A DNA stretch of 64,000 nt from Pacificibacter marinus. GTDB taxonomy: Bacteria; Pseudomonadota; Alphaproteobacteria; Rhodobacterales; Rhodobacteraceae. Under the pieces are notes generated by a model, which saw only the letters and a list, made by a program, of their open reading frames with translations, made no database searches and was not told where the DNA came from. Location: the NCBI RefSeq assembly GCF_018860665.1, contig NZ_JAHKPK010000011.1:1-64000 (forward strand). The letters are read 5' to 3'. The position numbers were made by a program, and so were the translations under genes. Shown here in pieces: positions 46,031 through 54,572 of this stretch (positions within the stretch are counted from its first letter, which is position 1; every line of letters starts with the position of its first letter).

Positions 46031-46801
46031 ATGACGAAAGAGAACACTGAAACAACTAAGGGTGGTATTCAGGTTATTGCGCGGTCAGCAGCGATTCTTC
46101 GCGCCCTAAAGGATCAGCCAAATGGCATGAGCCTCGGCCAAATCGCAACCGCCACATCCCTTCCCCGCTCCACCGTTCAACGGATTGTTGCGGCGCTACA
46201 AACAGAACGGTTTATTATTTCAGTTGCGAACGGTGGTGGCCTCAAACTCGGGCCGGAACTGGGTGCACTCGCCGAGGCGACCCACTATAACATCGTTGAA
46301 CAATGCCGCATTTTCCTGTCAGAACTTTCCCAAGCCACAGGAGAGACAGCGGATCTATCTGTCCTGCGGGGCAATAAAATGATCTTTCTTGACCAAGTGC
46401 CCGGCACCCAGAGGTTGCGCGCAATTTCCTCCGTTGGAGATGTTTTCCCGGTAACAACCACCGCGAATGGCCGTGCATGTCTCGCGATGCTGCCTCGCGA
46501 AGATGCCCACAAACTCGCCGCGCAGGAATGGGCTCGGCAGAACGTCCGGCCCGACGTCATTAAATTTGACCGTATGTTAAACGAGGTCGCAGAAAACGGC
46601 ATTGCCCGCGACGTCGATGATCATACCGACGGTATCAGCGCGGTTGGCTTTGCCTTTGAAGATTGGACCGGCAACATTCACGCGATATCCGTACCGGTCC
46701 CGACATCGCGATTTTCCCGTCAGAGCGCCGAAATCGAAACTGCAATCCGCGCCACCCAAAAGAATATCGCTAAAATGATGGATCGTGGAAACTTCAATTA
46801 G
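46031..46801 (+). CDS. IclR-family transcriptional regulator
   Basis: 256 residues from the ATG at 46031 (GGAG upstream). N-terminal helix-turn-helix: MSLGQIATATSLPRSTVQRI. The C-terminal effector domain includes ETADLSVLRGNKMIFLDQVP, VFPVTTTANGRACLAM and AVGFAFEDWTGNIHAISVPV. It faces the cyclase-to-BKACE operon and most likely controls it in response to the pathway substrate. Confidence 0.9.
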   Translation: MTKENTETTKGGIQVIARSAAILRALKDQPNGMSLGQIATATSLPRSTVQRIVAALQTERFIISVANGGGLKLGPELGALAEATHYNIVEQCRIFLSELSQATGETADLSVLRGNKMIFLDQVPGTQRLRAISSVGDVFPVTTTANGRACLAMLPREDAHKLAAQEWARQNVRPDVIKFDRMLNEVAENGIARDVDDHTDGISAVGFAFEDWTGNIHAISVPVPTSRFSRQSAEIETAIRATQKNIAKMMDRGNFN

Positions 46802-47353
46802 TCAACGAACGGCAAAGACGGCCATTCAGGATTCTCGTACGAACCCAGCCCCCAAAACCCTCAGTCTTGACCGTGGCACAGCGTGCCATCTGCGTGGCAC
46901 AGCGTGCCATCTGCGTGGCACAACGTGGCACGGCGAAAATAAGCTATTGAAAACATTGAGAAACAACACTCTTTGGTGCATTTGCACCAAAATCGCCGAA
47001 AAACCCTTTATTTATAGTGACTTAGAGGCAACGGGCAGCTTGCTGCGTCAGGTGTGTATGAATTTCCCCGAAATTCGATCGTTTCAGGTCTGAGAAAACT
47101 GCGAGATTTACACTCGATCACGTTACTTGTGGCCGTTCAAAGGTCCTTACGGACGAACCAACAAGTGCGAGTACGGCCACAATTGAGTATTTTCGAAATG
47201 CGTGAAGCATCCTATCGCGTAGGGTGTAAGCAGCTTGGCCCCATTAGATATTATTGCAATTTCAAATATAGTATTGACGCATCTTTCGACGATTGCTTGA
47301 GCAGCCGTTCAGTCTTGCCCAAGCAATCGAAATCTATCCACACACAATAGTAC
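46802..47353. other. Non-coding region with tandem and palindromic repeats
   Basis: About 550 bp between iclR and the next minus-strand operon with no convincing gene. Short frames here have no recognisable similarity or ribosome sites. It contains a 21-bp tandem repeat (46872-46934) and a separate palindrome at 46972-46991 (TTTGGTGCA / TGCACCAAA with a TT centre). The composition is more AT-rich toward 47353. Confidence 0.6.
46872..46934. repeat. 21-bp tandem repeat with internal dyads
   Basis: CGTGGCACAGCGTGCCATCTG is present twice (46872-46892, 46893-46913) followed by a partial, diverged third copy. Each unit contains TGGCAC-AGC-GTGCCA, a perfect 6-bp dyad. Copies this exact suggest recent duplication or a multi-site binding region. 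Confidence 0.8.
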
Positions 47354-49798
47354 TCAGACCTTTACCCTTGCTGACGTCGGATCATACAGCGGCTTAAGTG
47401 ACGCCGTGGCGGCAAAACGCTGCCCTGCGACTTCGATTTCATAGGCCGAGGCCAAAACCTGTTGCACGGTTTCCCCCGCACAAGGCACATAGCCCAGACC
47501 AATCGCGCCTCCCAATGTGTGCCCGTAATTGCCCGAGCTGAGATACCCCACCAGTTGACCATCGCGCAGGATCGGTTCTGCGTGATAGAGCAAGGGATTA
47601 GGATCGGTCAGTTGGAATTGAACCATCCGTTTTTGCAAACCCTGTTCGCGTCTGCGCAGCACAGCATCCCGCCCGATATACAAGTCATCGGTTTTTTTGA
47701 TTGCAAAGCCAAGCCCCGCTTCAAGAATGTGATCTTCGCTTGAAATGTCATGACCGAAATGGCGAAAGCCTTTTTCAATCCGGCAACTGTCCATCATGTG
47801 CAAGCCACACAATTTGGCATCCATATCGCGGCCAGCCTCAAGCAAAACCTCAAACACATGCGCCGCCATATCGGTGGACACATACAATTCCCACCCCAGC
47901 TCGCCCACATAGGTCACGCGGTGCGCGCGAGCCAAGCCCATGCCGATCTCAATCTCTTGGCAAGTCCCAAAGGGATTGACCTCATTGCCAAAATCATTGG
48001 GTGACACGCGCTGCAGCAATTTGCGCGCATTTGGTCCCATGACGCAAATCACAACCTCGGCTGCTGTCATATCCGTCAGCGTCACGCGGTAATCACCGAT
48101 CAAACGCCGCATCCATGCGTGATCTGCAATGCGGGTGGCCGCTGGCGTGACGACCAAATATTCGGTTTCGGACAGGCGCGTGATGGTCACATCCGCCTCG
48201 ATTCCGCCAGATGCATTCAAGAACTGACTGTAGACGATCTTGCCCACAGGCACCGACAGATTGCTGGCCGCAACCGCGTTTAGAAACGCCTCGGCATCTG
48301 GCCCGTCCACTTTGATTTTGCCAAACGATGACATGTCGTAAATGCCAACATTTTCGCGGATGGCTTTATGTTCGCGGGCGGAATTTTCAAACCAATTCTG
48401 CCGCTTCCACGTGTATTCATATTCGGCTTTTTGCCCAGCATCCGCAAACCAATTGGCCCGTTCCCAGCCTGAAAATTCACCAAAGACAGCACCTTGCGCT
48501 TTAAGCGCATCGTGCAGCGGTGACCGGCGAATGCCCCGCGCCGTGGCCTTTTGGCGGTATGGAAAATGGTCAGCAAACAACAGACCAAGCGTTTCTTTGG
48601 AGCGTTCAAACAGATAGGTTTTATTGCCCTGAAACGGCTGCATCCGCGCAATGTCAACGTCACCCAAATCAAAGGGTTTCTCGCCTGTGTCCATCCACGC
48701 CGCCAGCGCCATGCCTGCGCCCCCCGCCGATTGAATACCGATGGAATTAAACCCAGCGGCAACCCAAACATTGTCCATCTCAGGCGCAAGGCCAAGGTGA
48801 TAGGCATCATCAGGCGTGAAACTTTCAGGTCCATTGAAGAACGTGTGAATTCCCGCGCTTGCCAACAAAGGCATACGATTGACCGCCTGCTCTAAGATAG
48901 GCTCGAAGTGGTCGAAATCCTCGGGCAGTTGATCGAATTCAAAATCCTCAGGGATGCCTTTCATCGCCCAAGGTTTGGCCACCGGCTCAAACGCACCCAA
49001 CAGCAATTTGCCCGCGTCTTCTTTGTAATAGGCACATTCTTCGGGCACGCGCAGGGTCGGCAGTTGCGCAAAATCTGGGATCGTATCGGTGACGATATAA
49101 AAATGCTCACAGGCGTGCAGCGGCACATTAACGCCCATTTGACGGCCCACATCGTGCCCCCACATGCCCGCGCAATTGACCACGTGATCGCACACAATCG
49201 TACCGCTCTCGTCACCCGTTTCCCATGACACGCCCGTGATGCGACGGCCTTCACGTTGAAACCCTGTGACTTTCGTACGCTCGATAATCTGCGCGCCGCG
49301 CTGTTTGGCGCCCCGCGCCATCGCCAGCGCAATATTCGCCGGATCCCCCTGCCCGTCTTTGTCCAAATACACCGCCGCTGTCACGTCATCCACATTGACA
49401 TGCGGATACCGTTTGACGACCTCTTCGGGGCTGATCTGTTCCACTTCGACCCCGAAAGCACGCGCCATCGAGGCTTGACGTAAAATTTCTTCGCGACGCT
49501 CAGGCGTCAGCGCAAGGGTGATCGATCCGTTGCGACGAAACCCTGTGGCAACACCGGTTTCAGCCTCAAGATTGCCATATAACTCTTGGCTGTATTTCGC
49601 CAAGCGGGTCATATTTTGCGAGGCGCGCAGCTGCGCGATCAACCCCGCCGCATGCCATGTGGTGCCAGAAGTCAGCTGCTTACGTTCCAGCAGCACAACG
49701 TCTTTCCAACCCAATTTTGTCAAATGATAAGCAACGGAACAACCGATCACGCCGCCACCGACGATCACGACACGGGCCTGTTTAGGGGGCAAAGTCAT
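47354..49798 (-). CDS. Dimethylglycine/sarcosine-dehydrogenase-like FAD-GcvT enzyme (copy 1)
   Basis: 814 residues from the ATG at 49798. An N-terminal DAO flavoprotein domain (VVIVGGGVIGCSVAYHLTKL, then SGTTWHAAGL whose His is the covalent FAD attachment site in dimethylglycine dehydrogenase) is followed by an FAO_M segment and a C-terminal GcvT tetrahydrofolate domain (GWELYVSTDMAAHVF, MMDSCRIEKGFRHFGHD). Such enzymes remove N-methyl groups from dimethylglycine, sarcosine or related amines, passing the one-carbon unit to folate. 19 bp downstream of a paralogue. Exact substrate is not decided by the sequence. Confidence 0.88.
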   Translation of the reverse strand: MTLPPKQARVVIVGGGVIGCSVAYHLTKLGWKDVVLLERKQLTSGTTWHAAGLIAQLRASQNMTRLAKYSQELYGNLEAETGVATGFRRNGSITLALTPERREEILRQASMARAFGVEVEQISPEEVVKRYPHVNVDDVTAAVYLDKDGQGDPANIALAMARGAKQRGAQIIERTKVTGFQREGRRITGVSWETGDESGTIVCDHVVNCAGMWGHDVGRQMGVNVPLHACEHFYIVTDTIPDFAQLPTLRVPEECAYYKEDAGKLLLGAFEPVAKPWAMKGIPEDFEFDQLPEDFDHFEPILEQAVNRMPLLASAGIHTFFNGPESFTPDDAYHLGLAPEMDNVWVAAGFNSIGIQSAGGAGMALAAWMDTGEKPFDLGDVDIARMQPFQGNKTYLFERSKETLGLLFADHFPYRQKATARGIRRSPLHDALKAQGAVFGEFSGWERANWFADAGQKAEYEYTWKRQNWFENSAREHKAIRENVGIYDMSSFGKIKVDGPDAEAFLNAVAASNLSVPVGKIVYSQFLNASGGIEADVTITRLSETEYLVVTPAATRIADHAWMRRLIGDYRVTLTDMTAAEVVICVMGPNARKLLQRVSPNDFGNEVNPFGTCQEIEIGMGLARAHRVTYVGELGWELYVSTDMAAHVFEVLLEAGRDMDAKLCGLHMMDSCRIEKGFRHFGHDISSEDHILEAGLGFAIKKTDDLYIGRDAVLRRREQGLQKRMVQFQLTDPNPLLYHAEPILRDGQLVGYLSSGNYGHTLGGAIGLGYVPCAGETVQQVLASAYEIEVAGQRFAATASLKPLYDPTSARVKV

Positions 49799-49817
49799 AT
49801 CAAAACCTTTCAAAGGG

Positions 49818-52259
49818 TTACGCGCGAATGCGGCTGTTGTCTGCGTCCCAAAGGCACGCGGAGGCTTGGATCGTCGCCTTATGGCGCTGACCGTAAATTT
49901 CGACCTCGACCAAAGCACCTGCAACCGCCGCTTCGGTCTTGATCATTGCAATCGCGATGGCCGCCTCGACGCGGAACCCATAAGCCGACGAGGTCACTTC
50001 ACCGACACGTTTCCCATCTGCAAACACCGCCGCCATATAAGGCGCGTCTTGCGCGGCCCCCTCGACCACCAAGGTGACTTGGGTTTTGGCTGACCCTTTC
50101 GCCTGCTCGGCAATCAAGGCGGCCTTGCCAGGGAAATCTTGCGGTTTATCCAATTTCACAAAGCGCCCCAGACCGGTTTCCAACAAAGAATAATCCGTCG
50201 ACAAATCGCCCTTCCATGTCAGATAGCCTTTCTCGATCCGCATCGCATTGAGCGCATACATGCCAAACGGCGAGGCTCCTGCCGCGCGAATTGCGGTATA
50301 AATCTCAGCCGCATCATCCATCGCAACATGGACTTCCCAGCCCAATTCACCGGCAAAAGACACCCGCGCCAAACGCACATTCACCCCAGCGACCACCGCG
50401 TCTTGATGCGTCAACCAGCCCTGCGACAAATCACCATCTGAAATCTCAGCCAAAAGATCACGCGACTTTGGCCCCGTGACCAAAAGCGTCATCAACTGTG
50501 TGGTCGTATCAACAAGATTTAAGTTTTCAGGCAATTTGCGCGACAGGATTTCGAAATCATGCCATTGGGCCACGGCAGCGGTCATCAAAGTAAACTGATC
50601 TTCGCCGTGACGCATACACGACATCTCGGTCAGCACATGCCCACGCATATCTGACAGGTAAATCAGGTTTAAACGTCCAACTTTGGGCAAAGCGCCCGCG
50701 ATCTGTCCACGCAGCCACTCTGCGGCCCCTGCCCCGCTCAATTCAAAGCGCGAAAACCCGCACATATCAATCACACCAACACCGTCGCGCACGGCCTCGA
50801 CCTCGGCGCGCACCCGTGCTGTCCAAGGGCCAGTGCGATCCCATGTCAAGGTTGCGGCCTCGGATGTGTCATCGCCCTCTTTGGCAAACCAATTGGCCCG
50901 TTCCCAACCATTATATGCGCCCATTTGCGCGCCATCTGCGATCAGGCGATCATGGTTTGGTGACAGCTTTTTATTCCGCTCCGCAGGCCATTCATGATGT
51001 GGGAAATGCATCGCATATTCATGACCGTAAGTCTCAAGCGCCTTACCAAGATTATACTGCGTGTCAGTGTAATCGGTGTAACGGCGCGGATCGATTGCCC
51101 ACATATCCCATTCGGTCTGTCCGTGCATGATCCATTCGGACATGACCTTGCCAGCCCCACCACCTTGGGCGATGCCAAAGGTGAAACTATGGGCTTCGAA
51201 CGCATTCGGCACCCCTGGCATTGGCCCAACCATCGGCAAACCGTCCGGCGCATAAGGAATAGGACCGTTGATGTTGCGTTTAACGCCTTGGGTGCCAAGC
51301 AGTGGCACGCGCTCCATCGCATCCATGATGTAAGGCTCAAGCCGGTCCAGATCATCGGGATAGAGCTGAAATGAAAAATCAGCAGGCATTTGATTGTCCG
51401 GCGTGATCCAAGCCGCTTCGCAGTTCATCTCGTAAGGGCCAAGGTTCAAACTATAGCTGTCTTGGCGCAAATAATAAGATGTGTCCACGTCGCGCAGCAT
51501 CGGCACTTTGCGGCCCTGCTCTTTACTCCATGCCTCGATTTCAGGGATGCTTTCCGTCAAGAAATACTGATGGCTCATCACCGTCATCGGCACTTTGCGC
51601 CCACCGAACGCCTCGAACCATTCGCCCACACGGCCCGCGTAATATCCCGCTGCATTGACCACATAGTCGCAGCGAATATCGCCTTTTTCCGTATGAACGA
51701 TCCATTCGCCCCCCTCACGGCTGACCCCTATTGCGGGGGTAAAGCGCGCGATTGTAGCGCCTAGAGTGCGCGCGCCTTTGGCCAAGGCTTGGGTCACTTG
51801 CGCCGGATCAATGTCACCATCCAGTGGATCCCAAAGCCCACCTTCCAGATCATGGATCTCCATAAAGGGGAAATGCTCTTGCAGCTGATCGGGGGTACAC
51901 ATATCCATCGTCAGACCCATATGCGCCGCCATGCCGCGCACGCGGTCAAATTCCATCATCCGTTCATGGCTATGTGCCAAACGCACAGCCCCCGTGACGT
52001 GATAGTTGATCGGATAAGACACAGTCTCGCCAAGATCACGATACAGCGCAAGGCCGTAACGCTGCATATTCATCACGCCATAATTGGTCGAAAAATTTGG
52101 GCAATTGCCAGCGGCGTGCCATGTCGAGCCCGCCGTGAGTTCGTTCTTTTCAAGTAAGACACAATCCGTCCAGCCAGCCTTGGCCAGATGATACAAAGTA
52201 GACACACCGATGACACCGCCGCCAATGATGACGACGCGCGCAGTTGTAGGAAGGGACAT
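49818..52259 (-). CDS. Dimethylglycine/sarcosine-dehydrogenase-like FAD-GcvT enzyme (copy 2)
   Basis: 813 residues, same architecture as copy 1: VVIIGGGVIGVSTLYHLAKA, flavinylation-type AGSTWHAAGN, and a GcvT end (GWEVHVAMDDAAEIYTAIRA, ALNAMRIEKGYLTWKGD). The two copies differ throughout, so this is an old duplication with probably different substrates, for example dimethylglycine and sarcosine in turn. It is 9 bp downstream of the XRE-cupin regulator gene. Confidence 0.88.
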   Translation of the reverse strand: MSLPTTARVVIIGGGVIGVSTLYHLAKAGWTDCVLLEKNELTAGSTWHAAGNCPNFSTNYGVMNMQRYGLALYRDLGETVSYPINYHVTGAVRLAHSHERMMEFDRVRGMAAHMGLTMDMCTPDQLQEHFPFMEIHDLEGGLWDPLDGDIDPAQVTQALAKGARTLGATIARFTPAIGVSREGGEWIVHTEKGDIRCDYVVNAAGYYAGRVGEWFEAFGGRKVPMTVMSHQYFLTESIPEIEAWSKEQGRKVPMLRDVDTSYYLRQDSYSLNLGPYEMNCEAAWITPDNQMPADFSFQLYPDDLDRLEPYIMDAMERVPLLGTQGVKRNINGPIPYAPDGLPMVGPMPGVPNAFEAHSFTFGIAQGGGAGKVMSEWIMHGQTEWDMWAIDPRRYTDYTDTQYNLGKALETYGHEYAMHFPHHEWPAERNKKLSPNHDRLIADGAQMGAYNGWERANWFAKEGDDTSEAATLTWDRTGPWTARVRAEVEAVRDGVGVIDMCGFSRFELSGAGAAEWLRGQIAGALPKVGRLNLIYLSDMRGHVLTEMSCMRHGEDQFTLMTAAVAQWHDFEILSRKLPENLNLVDTTTQLMTLLVTGPKSRDLLAEISDGDLSQGWLTHQDAVVAGVNVRLARVSFAGELGWEVHVAMDDAAEIYTAIRAAGASPFGMYALNAMRIEKGYLTWKGDLSTDYSLLETGLGRFVKLDKPQDFPGKAALIAEQAKGSAKTQVTLVVEGAAQDAPYMAAVFADGKRVGEVTSSAYGFRVEAAIAIAMIKTEAAVAGALVEVEIYGQRHKATIQASACLWDADNSRIRA

Positions 52260-52268
52260 AGCAAGACC

Positions 52269-52826
52269 TCAGTATACAGGGGGGGAAATGACCCAGACCG
52301 CGATGGCCTGTTCATCATAAGGATTGGCCCAGCGATAGCTTTCGCCACGAATGCGAAAGGCATCGCCGGAAGAAATGGTGAATTTTTGTTCCTCGATCCA
52401 CAGATCAAGAGTACCCGAAATCACATAGGCGACCTCGATCGTAGGACGTTGGATGGCATTGGTCAGTTTGGAATGCGGCTTGAAAATGGAATGAACCACT
52501 TCGAAATCATCGGTCAGATCGGGGGACACCAAGGTCTCGATCAGGCCGTTGTCATGCGACCCTATTTCGCGCCGCGCTGCCGCCCGCACGATAATGCCGC
52601 GCTCGTGATCTGGCGCGTCAGCTGTGCCGAAAAACAACGATACCGGCACGTCAAGCGCGCGGGCAATGTCTTGCAGGCTTTTAAGGCTGGGGCTGGTGTG
52701 ATTGCGCTCGATCTGTGACAGCCAGCCAACGGATTTACCGATAGCTGTGGCCAAAGCCTCAAGCGTCATTTTACGCGCCACCCTAAGGGCGCGGATGTCG
52801 TGGCCTAGATCATCAGTGTCGGGCAT
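52269..52826 (-). CDS. XRE-family regulator with cupin sensor domain
   Basis: 185 residues: an N-terminal Cro-type HTH (LRVARKMTLEALATAIGKSV, GWLSQIERNHTSPSLKSLQD) and a C-terminal cupin that binds a small ligand (EVAYVISGTLDLWIEEQKFT). This PuuR-like arrangement commonly controls amine or methylamine catabolism. It heads the operon with the two demethylase-like genes and has AT-rich repeats before it. Confidence 0.88.
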   Translation of the reverse strand: MPDTDDLGHDIRALRVARKMTLEALATAIGKSVGWLSQIERNHTSPSLKSLQDIARALDVPVSLFFGTADAPDHERGIIVRAAARREIGSHDNGLIETLVSPDLTDDFEVVHSIFKPHSKLTNAIQRPTIEVAYVISGTLDLWIEEQKFTISSGDAFRIRGESYRWANPYDEQAIAVWVISPPVY

Positions 52827-52886
52827 GGGTTCTCCAGAATCAAACGCTCAGCAGGCACTTCCCGCTTAAGTGAAAAATTGGCACGT

Positions 52887-52928
52887 TTTTTCATTCTTGG
52901 AAATGAAAAATGATCCTATATTTTCATT
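52887..52928. promoter_or_regulatory. Inverted-repeat operator upstream of the XRE regulator
   Basis: TTTTTCATT (52887-52895) is mirrored by AATGAAAAA (52902-52910), and a third half-site TTTTCATT starts at 52921. These lie 60-100 bp before the regulator start, where autoregulation would be expected. Confidence 0.55.
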
Positions 52929-52953
52929 TTTTGATTTTGAATGGACCAAACGT

Positions 52954-52994
52954 CTAAAAAATATGCAAGGCAGGACGATAAAGACCGCCCTGCC
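52954..52994 (-). terminator. Terminator of the succinate-semialdehyde dehydrogenase gene
   Basis: On the minus strand GGCAGG (from 52994) pairs with CCTGCC, followed by TTGCATATTTTTTAG. A stem-loop with a downstream T-run 23 bp after the gene's stop is a typical intrinsic terminator. Confidence 0.65.
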
Positions 52995-53016
52995 CCCGAC
53001 TGGCGACAACAACGCC

Positions 53017-54477
53017 TTAGTTGATTTCACCCATGCATAGGTATTTCAGTTCAAGGAAATCATCAGTGCCGTACTTAGACCCTTCGCGGCCCAGTCCCGA
53101 TTGTTTGACACCACCAAAGGGCGCAAGCTCGGTGGAAATCAGGCCAGTGTTGATGCCAACCATCCCCGTTTCCAGCGCCTCGGCCACACGCCAAACCCGC
53201 GCCAGATCACGGCTGTAGAAATAAGCGGCAAGGCCAAATTCACTATCGTTGGCCATCGCCACAACATCAGCCTCGTCGTCGAATTTAAACAAAGGCGCTA
53301 CAGGCCCGAAGGTTTCTTCGCGTGCAACTTTCATGCCTGTGGCCACACCCGTTAAAACCGTCGGCTGAAAGAATGTCCCACCTTGATCCATGCGCGCGCC
53401 CCCTTGGGTGATCTCAGCGCCTTTCGCCACCGCATCCGCGATATGATCCTCGACCTTGCTCACGGCGGCCTCGTTGATCAGCGGCCCCGTTGTGACACCA
53501 TCTGCAAACCCATCACCAATCTGCAACCCTGCCACTTTGTCTTTCAACTTGGCGGCAAAATCGTCATAGACGCCGGACTGCACATAGATGCGATTGGCGC
53601 AAACACAGGTCTGCCCGTTGTTGCGAAACTTCGCGATCATCGCCCCCTCAACTGCCGCATCCACATCGGCGTCATCAAAGACAATAAACGGCGCATTGCC
53701 GCCCAGCTCCAGCGACATCTTTTTGATCGTATCCGCACATTGACGCATCAAAATCTTGCCCACACGTGTCGACCCCGTAAAGGTGATCTTTGCCACTTTT
53801 TCATTCGCGCAAAGCTCTTGCCCCACGCCCGCGCTATCCGTGGAGGGGATCACATTGAACACCCCCGCTGGAATTCCCGCGCGATCCCCCAACACAGCCA
53901 TGGCCAACGCAGACAATGGCGTCAGCTCGGCAGGGCGCGCCACAAAGGTACAGCCCACAGCCAGCGCAGGCGCCACCTTGCGCGCAATCATCGCGTTGGG
54001 AAAATTCCATGGCGTAATCGACCCCACAACCCCGATCGGTTGCTTCAACACCACGATACGCTTGTCGCGCTGATGACCCGGAATAACATCACCGTAAATG
54101 CGCTTGGCCTCTTCCGCGAACCACTCGATGAACGACGCCCCGTACAGCACCTCACCACGCGCCTCGGCCAGCGGCTTGCCCATCTCAGCCGTTAAAATCG
54201 TGGCAAGGTCATCTGCGTTTTCAACAATCAAATCATACCAACGCCGCAAAATCACACTGCGCTCTTTGCCCGTTTGCGCCGCCCATTCCGCTTTCGCTGC
54301 ATAAGCGGCATCAATGGCATCCTTGGTCTCGGCCACACCCAAATCGGCGACATGCGCAATGCATGCGCCAGTGGCAGGATTGTGAACCTCAAAGGTCGTG
54401 TCAGACGAAACCCAAACCCCATTCACATAGGCGCGTGTTTCAAGAAGTGTTGGGTCCTTAAGATTAAGCGCAGTCAT
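53017..54477 (-). CDS. gabD: NAD(P)-dependent succinate-semialdehyde dehydrogenase
   Basis: 486 residues from the ATG at 54477 (MTALNLKDPTLLETRAYVNG), where a GGAAAC site precedes. Aldehyde dehydrogenase landmarks: ITPWNFPNAMIARKVAPALA, catalytic Glu in LELGGNAPFIVF and catalytic Cys in NNGQTCVCANR. The ending GLGREGSKYGTDDFLELKYL is typical of GabD. It oxidises succinate semialdehyde to succinate, feeding the TCA cycle from GABA or polyamines. Upstream of the PuuR-like regulator on the same strand, but separated by its own terminator. Confidence 0.92.
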   Translation of the reverse strand: MTALNLKDPTLLETRAYVNGVWVSSDTTFEVHNPATGACIAHVADLGVAETKDAIDAAYAAKAEWAAQTGKERSVILRRWYDLIVENADDLATILTAEMGKPLAEARGEVLYGASFIEWFAEEAKRIYGDVIPGHQRDKRIVVLKQPIGVVGSITPWNFPNAMIARKVAPALAVGCTFVARPAELTPLSALAMAVLGDRAGIPAGVFNVIPSTDSAGVGQELCANEKVAKITFTGSTRVGKILMRQCADTIKKMSLELGGNAPFIVFDDADVDAAVEGAMIAKFRNNGQTCVCANRIYVQSGVYDDFAAKLKDKVAGLQIGDGFADGVTTGPLINEAAVSKVEDHIADAVAKGAEITQGGARMDQGGTFFQPTVLTGVATGMKVAREETFGPVAPLFKFDDEADVVAMANDSEFGLAAYFYSRDLARVWRVAEALETGMVGINTGLISTELAPFGGVKQSGLGREGSKYGTDDFLELKYLCMGEIN

Positions 54478-54572
54478 TTTGTTTCCTTTTCCCCACGCCC
54501 TCAGGCGCGTCCAAATTGATAAATGCTCGGCATGCAAAACACGCGCCCGCCGCCTCACAATTCTATTGTAAC

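Noticed and set aside
46890-46930. TGGCAC considered as a sigma-54 -24 element
   Set aside because: No TTGCA at the -12 spacing follows and no target gene starts nearby; the dyad symmetry explains the TGGCAC better.
46872-46934. Considered as a short CRISPR array because of exact repeats
   Set aside because: Repeats are directly adjacent without spacers, only two full copies exist, and no cas genes are nearby.
47054-47350. 98-codon plus-strand frame in the gap before the demethylase operon
   Set aside because: No ribosome site, no similarity I can recognise, composition unlike neighbouring genes; treated as non-coding.
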